Positions 9,518-17,929 of a DNA stretch of 64,000 bases are shown piece after piece. Source of the DNA: Wielerella bovis (GTDB lineage: Bacteria; Pseudomonadota; Gammaproteobacteria; Burkholderiales; Neisseriaceae); NCBI RefSeq assembly GCF_022354465.1, contig NZ_CP092361.1:2230362-2294361 (forward strand), read 5' to 3'. The notes below the pieces were generated by a model. That model was not told the DNA's origin, made no database searches, and worked only from the letters and a program-made list of their open reading frames with translations. The first letter of the stretch is position 1. Every line of letters begins with the position of its first letter. A program made the translations under genes and the position numbers.

Positions 9518-10072
9518 CTATTTTTGTTTCAATCGCTGATGACACAATCTGGCGTAATGTTCATGGTCTATTTCTGCGAAAACGAGTTCATCATTTTCCA
9601 TATCGGCAACAGCAATATGGCTGCCACCAACGATGTTTAAATGCAATTTGTCATCAATGATTGTCCACTCGCCCCCAAATCCAGCCAACGCAGGCACATT
9701 TTCTGGCTTGATTTTGCCGATGTATTGCCAATTAAAAGTACGATGTTGTTTAAATTGATACAAAGTCAAAATCTGCGTGTTGTTTCGGTAAACGCGATAA
9801 CGGCAAAATCGGCTATTGATAAACCATTCTTTCAATAAAAATGGCAAAGACCAAATCAAAACAAGCGTACCAATGTCCAACAAAACCAACAGCCAAATCC
9901 AAGGATTGTAATCCTTGTCCAATCCCAGTGTTCCCAGAAAAAAGCACATCAAGCCCAATACTGGGGCAAAAGACGAATTTTTGTTTTCGCGTAACTGGGC
10001 AAGCAAAATCCGCAAATTGACACAAGCAATAAAAATAAAGGGCAGAAAATAAAGTATTTTCCAATCATTCAT
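9518..10072 (-). CDS. Hypothetical membrane protein, last gene of a five-gene cluster
   Basis: The start is the ATG at 10072 with AGGAG ten bases upstream. The 184-residue protein has about three hydrophobic segments (YFLPFIFIACV; APVLGLMCFFLGTLG; WLLVLLDIGTLVLIW) and a cytosolic beta-rich tail. The tail segment with ILTLYQF...FNWQ resembles a segment in the unlinked membrane protein at 61316 (VLTLYQL...LMWQ), suggesting a shared domain. Family not recognised. The 10073-10162 gap before the next gene holds nothing else evident. Confidence 0.7.
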   Translation of the reverse strand: MNDWKILYFLPFIFIACVNLRILLAQLRENKNSSFAPVLGLMCFFLGTLGLDKDYNPWIWLLVLLDIGTLVLIWSLPFLLKEWFINSRFCRYRVYRNNTQILTLYQFKQHRTFNWQYIGKIKPENVPALAGFGGEWTIIDDKLHLNIVGGSHIAVADMENDELVFAEIDHEHYARLCHQRLKQK

Positions 10073-10162
10073 TTTGATTTTCTCCTTTCTTTTATAGGAG
10101 GATACCGCGCACCGATTTTCCAAAAAATTTTGGTGCGTGGTGTGCACTCTACGGGGCTAAAA

Positions 10163-10543
10163 TCAATCGTCCAATGCAGGATAGCAATACAATCCACCAT
10201 CGGTGGAACTCGCCGCTTGTTTCATCAAATCATCGGGAAAAAAGCCACGTTTATTCAATTCCCCAAACAATTCCGAACCGCCACTGGCTTCGGTTGGTAT
10301 CATATAAGCACGTTCCTGATTTTGTACCCAAATATACAAACAATCCGATTGCCGCAAACCGCCATCTTCAAAACACACACGCTGAATACTTTGCCATTCA
10401 AATTGATATGCCCAACTTTCTTTATTGGGTGGATTGGCGTTCACATAAACATTTTGTTCATCAAATTGAACAAAATACCATTCGGATAATTCGGGCATGG
10501 GCGCAAAGAAACCGCACCAAAGATTTTTCAACCATGTAAACAT
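10163..10543 (-). CDS. Hypothetical protein
   Basis: The 126-residue protein starts at the ATG at 10543 with AAAGGAAAAAG just upstream. It is rich in aromatic residues (WYFVQFDEQ, YQFEWQSIQ) and looks like a small beta-sheet domain with a short hydrophobic N-terminus (WLKNLWCGFF). It may be membrane-tethered like its neighbours. No family recognised. Confidence 0.7.
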   Translation of the reverse strand: MFTWLKNLWCGFFAPMPELSEWYFVQFDEQNVYVNANPPNKESWAYQFEWQSIQRVCFEDGGLRQSDCLYIWVQNQERAYMIPTEASGGSELFGELNKRGFFPDDLMKQAASSTDGGLYCYPALDD

Positions 10544-10552
10544 CTTTTTCCT

Positions 10553-11227
10553 TTATTCAAAAAAATCCACCAAAGTCCACTTTTCGCAGGCAGCCTGAAA
10601 ATCCGCTTTATCTTGTACAGGCACAACCGCCACACCCCAACATTCGTCCTGCAAATCCCACACAAACAACGCCACACCATGCGCCAAAAATTGCGTTTGC
10701 AACCAGCGAAAACAGGGCTGTATCGGAAAATAATCATGTTCACGCAAAAAATCGTCTTCGCGGTAATCCGACCAGTTGGGCGTAAAACCAAAGCGTTGCC
10801 ACATCCGCGACATTTCTGCGAATAATTCGGCATAATCAGGATTATTCCACGCATTGCTGTAATCTTCCACCACCGTAAAATACGCTGCATCAAACGCCCG
10901 ATTGGATACCGCCAAAAGATAATCGGGTTCCAAACCCAAATGTTCGTCATCTTGCAATTCATGGGGGACATTTGCCAACACGGTTTGTATGGCAGTCGGA
11001 TTGTCGCGATACAGCACCGCCAACCATTCGGTAAACCATTTTTCACGCTGTTGCCAAAGTGCCAAATCTTCGGCGGTAGGTGGTTTGGGTGGGCGATATT
11101 TGGCATCAAACCAGCGCATCATCCAACCGACAATCATGCCAAAAATCGCCCAAAACCCAATCGTCAGCGCAATGCCCGCCAATAGTTTGAAAATAAAATT
11201 AAGCCATGAAAATGGGGTTTCACACAT
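10553..11227 (-). CDS. Hypothetical protein with one or two N-terminal membrane helices
   Basis: I start at the ATG at 11227 (MCETPFSWL), which has AAGGAAAAAATC upstream; an earlier in-frame start lies inside a DUS. The 224-residue product has a hydrophobic hairpin (about 11-40) and a long soluble C-terminal domain rich in Trp and acidic residues. A DUS inside the gene encodes FQAAC near the C-terminus. The family is not recognised. Spacing to its neighbours suggests one transcript. Confidence 0.7.
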   Translation of the reverse strand: MCETPFSWLNFIFKLLAGIALTIGFWAIFGMIVGWMMRWFDAKYRPPKPPTAEDLALWQQREKWFTEWLAVLYRDNPTAIQTVLANVPHELQDDEHLGLEPDYLLAVSNRAFDAAYFTVVEDYSNAWNNPDYAELFAEMSRMWQRFGFTPNWSDYREDDFLREHDYFPIQPCFRWLQTQFLAHGVALFVWDLQDECWGVAVVPVQDKADFQAACEKWTLVDFFE

Positions 11228-11266
11228 GATTTTTTCCTTGCAGGCTGCCTGAAAATCCAAATTTTT

Positions 11267-11518
11267 TCACATTTTGGCAACTATTTTCCAGACCACTTCT
11301 GCCAATGTTTTCAAAAACAACATCAAAAATAAACTTTGCACCAAAACCGTTATGACAAATCCGAATGGTTGTTTTTTCAAATCAAATCGTTTGATGGGCG
11401 TGTGGGCAACCTGTGTACGCATGGCTGCCCACAATGCACAAGCAAGCGAATAAATGAACCACAACCAAACCGCAATGGCAATAAAAAAAGCCAAAATATG
11501 CGCCGTATTCTCGCTCAT
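11267..11518 (-). CDS. Hypothetical small two-helix membrane protein
   Basis: The 83-residue protein has two hydrophobic helices (ILAFFIAIAVWLWFIYSLAC and FVITVLVQSLFLMLFL) around a short basic loop. Its ATG directly abuts the stop codon of the upstream gene, so the two are probably translationally coupled. Function unknown. Confidence 0.7.
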   Translation of the reverse strand: MSENTAHILAFFIAIAVWLWFIYSLACALWAAMRTQVAHTPIKRFDLKKQPFGFVITVLVQSLFLMLFLKTLAEVVWKIVAKM

Positions 11519-12004
11519 TTACTGCACAGCACCGCCCGTTGCTTTTAATCGGGTAACAACCAAACCGCCAAATAATGAACGTTTTACTTGCAATTCATAA
11601 TTCATTTTGGTTTTGATTGTGCCGATTTTTGCCGCGCTCAGGCTGGAAATTTCATCATAAGACACTTTGGCACTTTGCCATGGAAAACGGCTTTTGACTT
11701 GCACATTTTCATAATGCCAATTCAAATTGCCTTGCAACATAACCATTGCCGCACGGCTTTGCTCCATAAAACCGCACAATTCCGTTTTACCGCCTTTCAC
11801 TTCCACAACGCCTTCGGGCGTGTTCTGGCTAATGCTGACCTTGACTTTATCGTCCAACATTGCACAGGCTTCTTGAGGATTTTGAATGGATTTTGTGCTG
11901 AATTCTTGTAAATATTTTTCCACGCTGGCGGGGCTCATACTCAAATTATTGCGAATTAATAATCCTGCTAATAAGATTGCGATGATGATAAAGGCTTTTT
12001 TCAT
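11519..12004 (-). CDS. Hypothetical secreted or anchored protein, first gene of the cluster
   Basis: The start is the ATG at 12004 (MKKAFIIIAILLAGLLI) with AAGGAAATC upstream. The 161-residue protein has an N-terminal signal/anchor helix, then a periplasmic domain with two cysteines (EACAML, ELCGFM), the right number for one disulphide. It heads five co-directional genes ending at 9518. No family recognised. Confidence 0.72.
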   Translation of the reverse strand: MKKAFIIIAILLAGLLIRNNLSMSPASVEKYLQEFSTKSIQNPQEACAMLDDKVKVSISQNTPEGVVEVKGGKTELCGFMEQSRAAMVMLQGNLNWHYENVQVKSRFPWQSAKVSYDEISSLSAAKIGTIKTKMNYELQVKRSLFGGLVVTRLKATGGAVQ

Positions 12005-12155
12005 GATGATTTCCTTGATTTTAGGGTTTAAAAAAGTTTCAGGCTGCCTGAAACAGGAAGTCATCATATTACTTTTCTTTGCAAAAAAAAAAACTATTTA
12101 ACATTTATTTACAATAAAATGACAAAATCCATTACTGTAAAAGCCCCTACATACC

Positions 12156-12515
12156 ATGAAAAAATCAAGCATCATGCTGTTTATCAGCTTGGCAATGTTT
12201 GCCTGTTCATCAGAAGTCAGCTACAAAACCGAGGACGTTCAAGCATTGGCACAAAGCGTGAAAGCACACGAAATCACACTGTATGGTACAGCCGACTGCA
12301 TCTATTGCACCCAAGCGAAACAATGGCTAAACCAAAACCAATTTGCCTTTACCGATTGCGACATCAACAACAATGAACAATGTGCCGCCCAATTCAAACA
12401 TCATCAAGGCTACGGTACGCCATTGATTGTGATTCAGCGACACGGCAAACAGCACATCATGCGCAACGGTTTTGACAGCGATGAATTTTTGCTGGCATTG
12501 CAATCTGGGAAATAG
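12156..12515 (+). CDS. Glutaredoxin/thioredoxin-fold lipoprotein
   Basis: A lipoprotein signal (LFISLAMFAC, Cys17) precedes a small thioredoxin-fold domain with the redox motif CIYC in LYGTADCIYC, followed by GYGTPLIV with the family's cis-proline. The 119-residue protein resembles glutaredoxin-like proteins but is exported, so it may handle periplasmic disulphides. The substrate is unknown. It converges on the aldolase gene with a DUS between. Confidence 0.82.
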   Translation: MKKSSIMLFISLAMFACSSEVSYKTEDVQALAQSVKAHEITLYGTADCIYCTQAKQWLNQNQFAFTDCDINNNEQCAAQFKHHQGYGTPLIVIQRHGKQHIMRNGFDSDEFLLALQSGK

Positions 12516-12518
12516 TTT

Positions 12519-13577
12519 TCAGGCAGCCTGAATTGCCATTTCAATCGCATTCAACAAATCATCAATATGCTTTTCCTGCGTATCAAAACTGCACACCAAT
12601 CGCACAGTGCCTTGCTCGTCCCAATCGTAAAAATAAGTGTGTTGGCGCACTTTGTCCGCCACGCCTGCGGGCAATTTCACAAACACGGCATTCGCTTGCG
12701 TGGGGTAAACCAATTCCACGCCCTGAATGTTTTTCAGGCTGCCTGAAAGTTTTTGCGCCATGTCGTTGGCGTTTTGCGCGGCTTTGCGCCACAAATCGTT
12801 TTCCAGCAAAGCAATGAATTGTGCCGACACAAAACGCATTTTGGACGCGAGTTGCAAATTCATTTTGCGTAAATATTTCATGCCGTCTGCGTGCAAAACA
12901 TTTTTTTCGTTCAATACAATCACGCATTCGCCCAACAATAAGCCGTTTTTTGTGCCACCAAACGACAAAATGTCCACGCCCACATCGGCTGTGATGTCGC
13001 GCAAATCCACGCCCAAAGCCGCCGCCGCGTTCCCCAAACGTGCGCCGTCCATGTGCAAGGCGATGCCTTTTTCGTGGCAAAAATCGGCAATGGCGCGGAT
13101 TTCGGCTGGCGTGTAAACCGTGCCGAGTTCCGTGCTTTGCGTGATGCTGACGGCAAGCGGTTGGGCGCGGTGTTCAAAGCCAAAACCGTGCGCGTGTGTG
13201 GCGATGAGTTCGGGGCTTAATTTGCCGTCTGATGTGGGAATCGTCCACAATTTGAATCCGCCAACGGTTTGTGGGGCGGTGCTTTCGTCCACGTTGATGT
13301 GGGCGGATTCCGCGCAAATCACCGCGCCCCAGCGTGGCAAACAGGCTTGCAATGCCAAGACGTTTGCGCCCGTGCCGTTGAACACGGGGTAGGCTTGGGC
13401 GGTTTCGCCAAAATGTTGTTGCACCAGCGTTTGCAAGTGGGCGGTGTAGGGGTCGTTGCCGTATGCGCCAACGTGTCCACCATTGGCTTGGGCGATGGCG
13501 GCGATGATTTCAGGCAGCACGCCTGAATAATTGTCGGACGCGAAAGAGTGGGATTGGGGGTTGTGTAAAAGGGTCAT
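12519..13577 (-). CDS. ltaE: Low-specificity L-threonine aldolase
   Basis: This PLP enzyme splits L-threonine or L-allo-threonine into glycine and acetaldehyde. The 352 residues show DNYSGV at the N-terminus, NGTGANVLAL, HMDGARLGNAA with the PLP-pairing Asp, and the Schiff-base lysine in SFGGTKNGLL. Length and motif order match the family. Part of the coding sequence around 12736-12748 is a DUS, and the stop codon overlaps another DUS at the shared 3' end. Confidence 0.93.
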   Translation of the reverse strand: MTLLHNPQSHSFASDNYSGVLPEIIAAIAQANGGHVGAYGNDPYTAHLQTLVQQHFGETAQAYPVFNGTGANVLALQACLPRWGAVICAESAHINVDESTAPQTVGGFKLWTIPTSDGKLSPELIATHAHGFGFEHRAQPLAVSITQSTELGTVYTPAEIRAIADFCHEKGIALHMDGARLGNAAAALGVDLRDITADVGVDILSFGGTKNGLLLGECVIVLNEKNVLHADGMKYLRKMNLQLASKMRFVSAQFIALLENDLWRKAAQNANDMAQKLSGSLKNIQGVELVYPTQANAVFVKLPAGVADKVRQHTYFYDWDEQGTVRLVCSFDTQEKHIDDLLNAIEMAIQAA

Positions 13578-13746
13578 GATTGGTTTCTTAAAAATAAAAT
13601 AAATAAAAAAGGCAGCCTGAAAACAGGTCTAGCTGTTTGATTTTAACATAGACAAAAATCCCCTCTTATCGCTAAAATAGTAAATAAGATTTTTCTTACT
13701 TTATTTTTGATTTTTGTCTTTAAATTAATTAGTACACAGCAAAATC

Positions 13747-13884
13747 TTCAGGCAGCCTTTCAGTACACGACAATAATTTGTAGGTCGGGCATTCATGCCC
13801 GACACAATGCGCCGTGATTCATGTCGGGCATGAATGCCCGACCTACGGAAATATTTTTTGTCGCGTACTCTGAGGCAGCCTGAA
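13747..13884. repeat. Composite palindrome: DUS-tipped outer repeat around a REP-like core
   Basis: The outer arms run TTCAGGCAGCCTTTCAGTAC.. (13747) and ..GTACTCTGAGGCAGCCTGAA (to 13884), inverted to each other. Inside lies a strong inverted repeat, GTAGGTCGGGCATTCATGCC (13780) against its complement ending at 13846. The gap from 13578 to 14046 otherwise holds only a DUS at 13611 and the Correia-like element at 13888. Confidence 0.75.
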
Positions 13885-13887
13885 AAA

Positions 13888-13996
13888 TATAGTCGTAGAA
13901 ATGAAAATGCAGTACAAGGCAACAACGCCCGCCGTGTACAAACAATACATAAGGGCGTTGGCAACGCCATACTGCTTTTTTCAGTTCTGCGACTAT
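13888..13996. repeat. Correia-like element, TATAGTCG end type
   Basis: The ends TATAGTCG / CGACTATA enclose a 109-bp element whose core (GTACAAGGCAACAACGCCCG..GGCAACGCCATACTGC) resembles the elements at 5808, 15490 and 63851. It lies about 50 bp upstream of the toxin-antitoxin pair and could affect its promoter. Confidence 0.8.
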
Positions 13997-14046
13997 ATCT
14001 ATATTTGTTGTGTACGCTGTTTTATCTTGCAAATTAGAGGAATAAA

Positions 14047-14304
14047 ATGACCGTTTTAACCATCAGTTCCAAAGGGCAAATCACGCTGAAACGCGATTTA
14101 TTGCAACATCTTGGCATTCAAGCAGGGCAACGCATTACCATAGACAAATTACCCAATGGCACATTAAACATTCAAGCCGAACAAAATACAGGCAAAATTG
14201 ATGACTTTATCGGCAAATTTGCGGGTAGATTGGCACAACCCATCAGCCTAGACGAAATGAACGCCATTACCGAACAAGCATGGGCAGGCGAAAAATGCGA
14301 ATAA
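14047..14304 (+). CDS. AbrB/MazE-type antitoxin
   Basis: The 85-residue protein begins with the swapped-hairpin AbrB DNA-binding fold (VLTISSKGQITLKRDLLQHLGI) and ends in an acidic toxin-binding tail (LDEMNAITEQAW). It probably binds its own promoter and neutralises the PIN toxin that overlaps it by ten bases. AGAGGAATAAA gives a good ribosome-binding site. Confidence 0.9.
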   Translation: MTVLTISSKGQITLKRDLLQHLGIQAGQRITIDKLPNGTLNIQAEQNTGKIDDFIGKFAGRLAQPISLDEMNAITEQAWAGEKCE

Positions 14305-14693
14305 CCGTTGATACCAATGTGTTGGTGCGCGCGCTGTTACAGGACGACCCGCAACAATCGCCGATTGCCAGCGATTTATTGCGAAATGCGAGCATGATTT
14401 CTGTGCCTTTGCCGTGTTTGTGTGAATTGATTTGGATTTTGCAACGCACAGCGAAGTTTGCGCCGAGTGAAATTGCGCAAGCCATTCGCGCTTTGATGGA
14501 TACGCACAATGTTGTGATGAATCGCCCTGCGGTACAAGCAGGTTTGGCGGTTTTGGAAGCGGGGGGCGATTTTGCCGATGGCGTGATGGAATTTGAAGGT
14601 GCATCTTTGGGTGGTGAAATTTTTTATTCTTTTGACAAAAAAGCGATTTCTTTGTTGGAAAAACAGAGAAAAGCAGTTTATTTATTAAAATAA
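14295..14693 (+). CDS. vapC: VapC-family PIN-domain RNase toxin
   Basis: I start at ATG 14295, overlapping the antitoxin stop, which gives MRITVDTNVL. The 132-residue protein has the PIN acidic quartet: D6 (VDTN), E44 (LCELIW), D92 or D95 (GGDFADG) and D114 (SFDKKA). VapC toxins cut tRNA or rRNA; the target is unknown here. All catalytic residues look intact, so the pair is probably functional. Confidence 0.9.
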   Translation: MRITVDTNVLVRALLQDDPQQSPIASDLLRNASMISVPLPCLCELIWILQRTAKFAPSEIAQAIRALMDTHNVVMNRPAVQAGLAVLEAGGDFADGVMEFEGASLGGEIFYSFDKKAISLLEKQRKAVYLLK

Positions 14694-14707
14694 TTGATAA
14701 TTGAAAC

Positions 14708-15322
14708 ATGACTGACATCACAACCTACCAAACCTTATCCACCCCCTGCGAAGCCGAATTTAAAGACAAAGGCAGCCGTTTTATCGCCTACGCCTACCCT
14801 GTTTTGACGGCGGACGAAGTCAAAACCATCGTAGAAAATCTGCGCCAAGAACACCACAAAGCCCGCCATTGGTGCTACGCCTACCGTTTGGGTGTGGACG
14901 GCAACCAATTCCGCGCCAACGATGACGGCGAACCATCAGGCAGCGCAGGTCGCCCGATTTTGGGACAAATTGATTCGTTTGAATTGACGGATTGTTTGGT
15001 GGTGGTGGTGCGTTATTTTGGGGGGACTTTGTTGGGTGTGTCGGGCTTGATTCATGCGTATAAAACCAGTACGCAAATGGCTTTGCAATCCGCCCCAATC
15101 ATTGAAAAAAATATTGAAAAGACGGTTTATTTGCGTTGTGATTATCCATATTTGAATGATGCTTTGCGGATTGCGAAAAATCATCATGCCAATATTATTA
15201 CGCAAGATTTGCAACTGGATTGCCGTTTAACCGTGCGCGTGCCGTTGGCGGATTACGCATCTGCTATCAGCGCATGGCAACACACGCGCACGATTGATAT
15301 TTTGGATGATTTCCAAAGCTGA
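14708..15322 (+). CDS. yigZ: IMPACT/YigZ family protein
   Basis: The 204-residue protein has the UPF0029 N-terminal domain with KDKGSRFIAYAYPV, GEPSGSAGRPIL and VVVVRYFGGTLLGVSGLIHAY, followed by the ferredoxin-like C-terminal domain. Members bind nucleic acid or ribosome-associated factors; the precise role is unresolved. It starts 14 bases after the toxin gene and may be read from the same transcript. Confidence 0.92.
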   Translation: MTDITTYQTLSTPCEAEFKDKGSRFIAYAYPVLTADEVKTIVENLRQEHHKARHWCYAYRLGVDGNQFRANDDGEPSGSAGRPILGQIDSFELTDCLVVVVRYFGGTLLGVSGLIHAYKTSTQMALQSAPIIEKNIEKTVYLRCDYPYLNDALRIAKNHHANIITQDLQLDCRLTVRVPLADYASAISAWQHTRTIDILDDFQS

Positions 15323-15489
15323 AATTTTTTACAGGGCAAGTTTTCAAATCCGACACACTTTCATATTTAACAACTATTTGTTTTTATTTAGGATATTAGT
15401 ATCTAACCTATAAAATTTTCAGGCTGTCTGAATCGTTTTTTACAAAAGCTTCAGGCTGTCCGAACTTTTCTTAAATATAGTTTTAAAAT

Positions 15490-15749
15490 TATAGTAGATT
15501 CAATTTAAATCAGGACAAGGCGACAGCAACCGCCGTGTACACCGAGTACATAAGGGAGCTGACAACACTGAACCTCTATTCACAACCTTGATAGCTTGCT
15601 TTTATTGCCTTTTTCCGTACCTACTGCGTTGGATTTTTATGCCAATAGTCTCGCTATTGACACAAAAATCCGCCTTGCATTCGCAAAAAAATTCAACAAA
15701 ATCAAGCTACCAAAATTATGAATACAAGTTCTAAATTGAATTCACTATA
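15490..15749. repeat. Correia-like element interrupted by a nested MITE
   Basis: The outer ends TATAGTAGATTCAATTTA and TAAATTGAATTCACTATA are inverted, and the left half has the usual core (GGACAAGGCGACAGCAACCG). After the core an unrelated 148-bp segment (15577-15724) intervenes before the right end. The gene-free stretch 15323-15812 contains only this element, two degenerate DUS copies near 15418-15465, and the terminator at 15755. Confidence 0.8.
15577..15724. mobile_element. 148-bp MITE-like insertion with 31-bp inverted ends
   Basis: The first 31 bases (TATTCACAACCTTGATAGCT...) and the reverse complement of the last 31 (TATTCATAATTTTGGTAGCT...) match at about 24 positions. The inside is non-coding. 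It lies inside a Correia-like element, so it inserted later. Confidence 0.7.
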
Positions 15750-15754
15750 AACAC

Positions 15755-15793
15755 AAAATGCAGCCTGAAAAATTGTTTGCAGGCTGCATTTTA
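15755..15793. terminator. DUS-derived terminator after the Spy-like gene
   Basis: AAAATGCAGCCTG and CAGGCTGCATTTT form the stem just downstream of the minus-strand gene at 15813. Confidence 0.7.
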
Positions 15794-15812
15794 TTTATCA
15801 ATCTTGTTCAGA

Positions 15813-16373
15813 TTATTTTTGTTGCTGTGGCATACGTTGTTTAAAACGTTGTTCCATACGTTCTTGCTGTTGTTTTTGATTTTCAACAAATTTTTGCTGT
15901 TGCGCAGGTGTCAGAACTTGGAATACAGCATGACGTTGTTTCAACATTTGCAATTCACGTTCTGCGTGATTTTTTTCCATTGCTGCGCGTTCTTGTTGGC
16001 GTTCAGCAATCATATTACGCGCGGCTTGTTCGTTAAAAGTTTTGTTGCTCATCAACTGTTGCTCTTGGGCGCGACGTTGTGCCATTTTTTGTTGGAAATC
16101 AGCACGACGTGTGTCTTGATTATCTACTTTTTGTGGGCGATTTTGCTCCATAATGGTTTTGATTTGTGCTTTTTGTGCATCGCTCAAACCCAGTTGCTCA
16201 AAACCATGTGGCAAACCATCACATTTCATTTGATGACCATGTGCGCCGTGCATTTTAGCGTGTGGGTGTGGCATATTTTTATTTTGAGTTGTGGCATTGT
16301 TGCCTGCTGCAACGGCGATACCTGCGGTTGTTAATAAAGCGATGGCTGATGCGAAAAGAGTGCGTTTGTTCAT
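15813..16373 (-). CDS. Spy/CpxP-like periplasmic protein
   Basis: I start at ATG 16373 (MNKRTLFASAIALL) with AAGGAT upstream; longer in-frame starts lack a signal peptide at the N-terminus. The 186-residue product has a signal peptide ending near AVAAG, a His/Met-rich stretch (HPHAKMHGAHGHQMK) that could bind metal, and a helical domain with two LTxxQ-like motifs (LSDAQ, LTPAQQ). Family members are periplasmic chaperones or envelope-stress sensors. The gap 16374-16637 shows only a single DUS and the next terminator. Confidence 0.82.
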   Translation of the reverse strand: MNKRTLFASAIALLTTAGIAVAAGNNATTQNKNMPHPHAKMHGAHGHQMKCDGLPHGFEQLGLSDAQKAQIKTIMEQNRPQKVDNQDTRRADFQQKMAQRRAQEQQLMSNKTFNEQAARNMIAERQQERAAMEKNHAERELQMLKQRHAVFQVLTPAQQQKFVENQKQQQERMEQRFKQRMPQQQK

Positions 16374-16600
16374 GTTGAAATCCTTGTTCATTGTTTTAAA
16401 TTTATGATTAGAATGCCTTGAAAAATCAAGCATATTGCCAGAAGCAATGAAGCAAATCATACGCTGCTAATATGTTAAATTGTTTATATGCGTGGTAAAC
16501 AAGATGAAATATTATGTTTTCAGGCTGCCTATATTGTGCAAAAAATGTTAGTAGTTGTGCATTTTGTGTATAAAGTTGTTTCAAATTGAAATAATCAAAC

Positions 16601-16635
16601 AAAAGGCAGCCTGAAAACATTTTCAGGCTGCCTTT
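16601..16635. terminator. DUS inverted-pair terminator after the YdcF-like gene
   Basis: AAAAGGCAGCCTGAAAA and TTTTCAGGCTGCCTTT sit directly after the stop of the minus-strand gene at 16638. Confidence 0.8.
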
Positions 16636-16637
16636 GA

Positions 16638-17294
16638 TTATTTCAATATTTTTCTACCAAAATACAAAATCCGATAAGCAAATAATAAATAGCTTTCTGT
16701 AACAAAAAATTGCCAGCGCGTTTTGCGTGTCGCGGTATTGTAACGACTGGTGGGTGTGGGCGATGGGCTGGCGCGAATGCCCAAATCTTGTGCCATTGTC
16801 ATCGCGCGTGCCATGTGATAAGGGTCGGTTACAATAATCACATTTTGCAGATGATGTTTTTGCATCATCAGTCGGGTATTGGCGAGATTTTGATAGGTAT
16901 CTTTGGAACGCGTTTCAAAAATAATGTCGCGTTCAGGAACGCCTTGTTTGATGGCAAACCAGCGCGCTACTTCGGCTTCGGTGGGAAAACCTTTTTTCGG
17001 TGTGCCACCTGTGAAAATCAGTTTATCCACTCGCTCGGTTTGATACAAAATCAGGGCGTGATTGATGCGTTCGCGAAATACGGGCGATGGATTTTTACCC
17101 CACGCGGCTGCACCTAATACGACGGCGGCATCGGCATGTGTGGGTAATTGAGTCGGCAGTTGCGCGTATTGATACACTTGCCATGCACACCACGCTTGTC
17201 CGACCAATAAAATCAACACGGACAGGGCTAATCCGCGCCATAAATAGCGCAAACGGCGGCGGATTCTGGTCAAAATAGAAGGCGATGCAGACAT
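16638..17294 (-). CDS. YdcF/SanA/ElyC-family (DUF218) membrane protein
   Basis: The 218-residue protein has one N-terminal membrane helix (LALSVLILLVGQAWCAW) and a DUF218 domain, with AAVVLGAAAWG, LIFTGGTPKKG, ERDIIFETRSKDTYQN and VIIVTDPYHMARA. Relatives affect envelope barrier function and peptidoglycan-lipid carrier recycling. It is in the same direction as the next two upstream genes. Confidence 0.88.
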   Translation of the reverse strand: MSASPSILTRIRRRLRYLWRGLALSVLILLVGQAWCAWQVYQYAQLPTQLPTHADAAVVLGAAAWGKNPSPVFRERINHALILYQTERVDKLIFTGGTPKKGFPTEAEVARWFAIKQGVPERDIIFETRSKDTYQNLANTRLMMQKHHLQNVIIVTDPYHMARAMTMAQDLGIRASPSPTPTSRYNTATRKTRWQFFVTESYLLFAYRILYFGRKILK

Positions 17295-17308
17295 GGTTTT
17301 CAGGCTGC

Positions 17309-17842
17309 CTATTTAAAAAATCGGGCGTGTTGGGGCAATAAATGTGTGTTGTTTGGATTGTGGATAAAATCTTGCATAATATTTTGAATATGCGGATTTT
17401 TTTGTGTGTGGCGAAACACGAACCAGTCGGCAATTAAATTGGCTTGTTGTTCCATATTAAATTGACTGAAATGGGTACAATGTTTCAGGCTGCCTGTGTA
17501 GGCGTAGCAAGCTTGGGCGCGATAACCGCCTTTAATTGCTAGTTTCAAACCATCTTGCCACAGGCGTAAACCGAGTTGATATTGCCAAACGTGTGCCATT
17601 TCGTGAACAAATAAATGGCGCATGGATGCATCGGTTTGGGCGTAATCTGCATGATATAAATCGGGCGGCATATGAATGGTGCCAAATGGGGTCATAGCGG
17701 TACGCCGCTGTTGGAAAAAGGGGATAAATCTTCCTTTGTGTATCCATACGCGGTCGTAATCTATGCTGTCGCGATAAATGGGGTGCAGTAATTTGCGTTC
17801 GCTGCTTGTGAGTCTGCGGCGGTATTGTAATCGTTTTATCAT
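17309..17842 (-). CDS. Putative zinc-protease-like protein (HExxH)
   Basis: The 177-residue protein has HEMAHVWQYQLG at about residues 91-102, a clear HExxH zinc motif, and a later NMEQQANLIADW that could supply the third ligand. There is no signal peptide. Similar proteins in Neisseria carry names such as vgr-related or DUF4157-like. The substrate is unknown. An in-frame DUS encodes TGSLKH. Confidence 0.7.
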   Translation of the reverse strand: MIKRLQYRRRLTSSERKLLHPIYRDSIDYDRVWIHKGRFIPFFQQRRTAMTPFGTIHMPPDLYHADYAQTDASMRHLFVHEMAHVWQYQLGLRLWQDGLKLAIKGGYRAQACYAYTGSLKHCTHFSQFNMEQQANLIADWFVFRHTQKNPHIQNIMQDFIHNPNNTHLLPQHARFFK

Positions 17843-17890
17843 GGTTTTCAGGCTGCTTTTGAGTGTGATATTGTAACGATTATTGGCATA

Positions 17891-17924
17891 AAAAGGCAGC
17901 CTGAAAACATTTTCAGGCTGCCTA
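17891..17924. terminator. DUS inverted-pair terminator after yidC
   Basis: AAAAGGCAGCCTGAAAA / TTTTCAGGCTGCC form a stem with a short loop between yidC and the next minus-strand gene. Confidence 0.8.
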
Positions 17925-17929
17925 ATTGT

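Noticed and set aside
16426..16620. 64-codon minus-strand frame between the Spy-like and YdcF-like genes
   Set aside because: It covers a DUS and lacks a start signal; composition is that of intergenic DNA.
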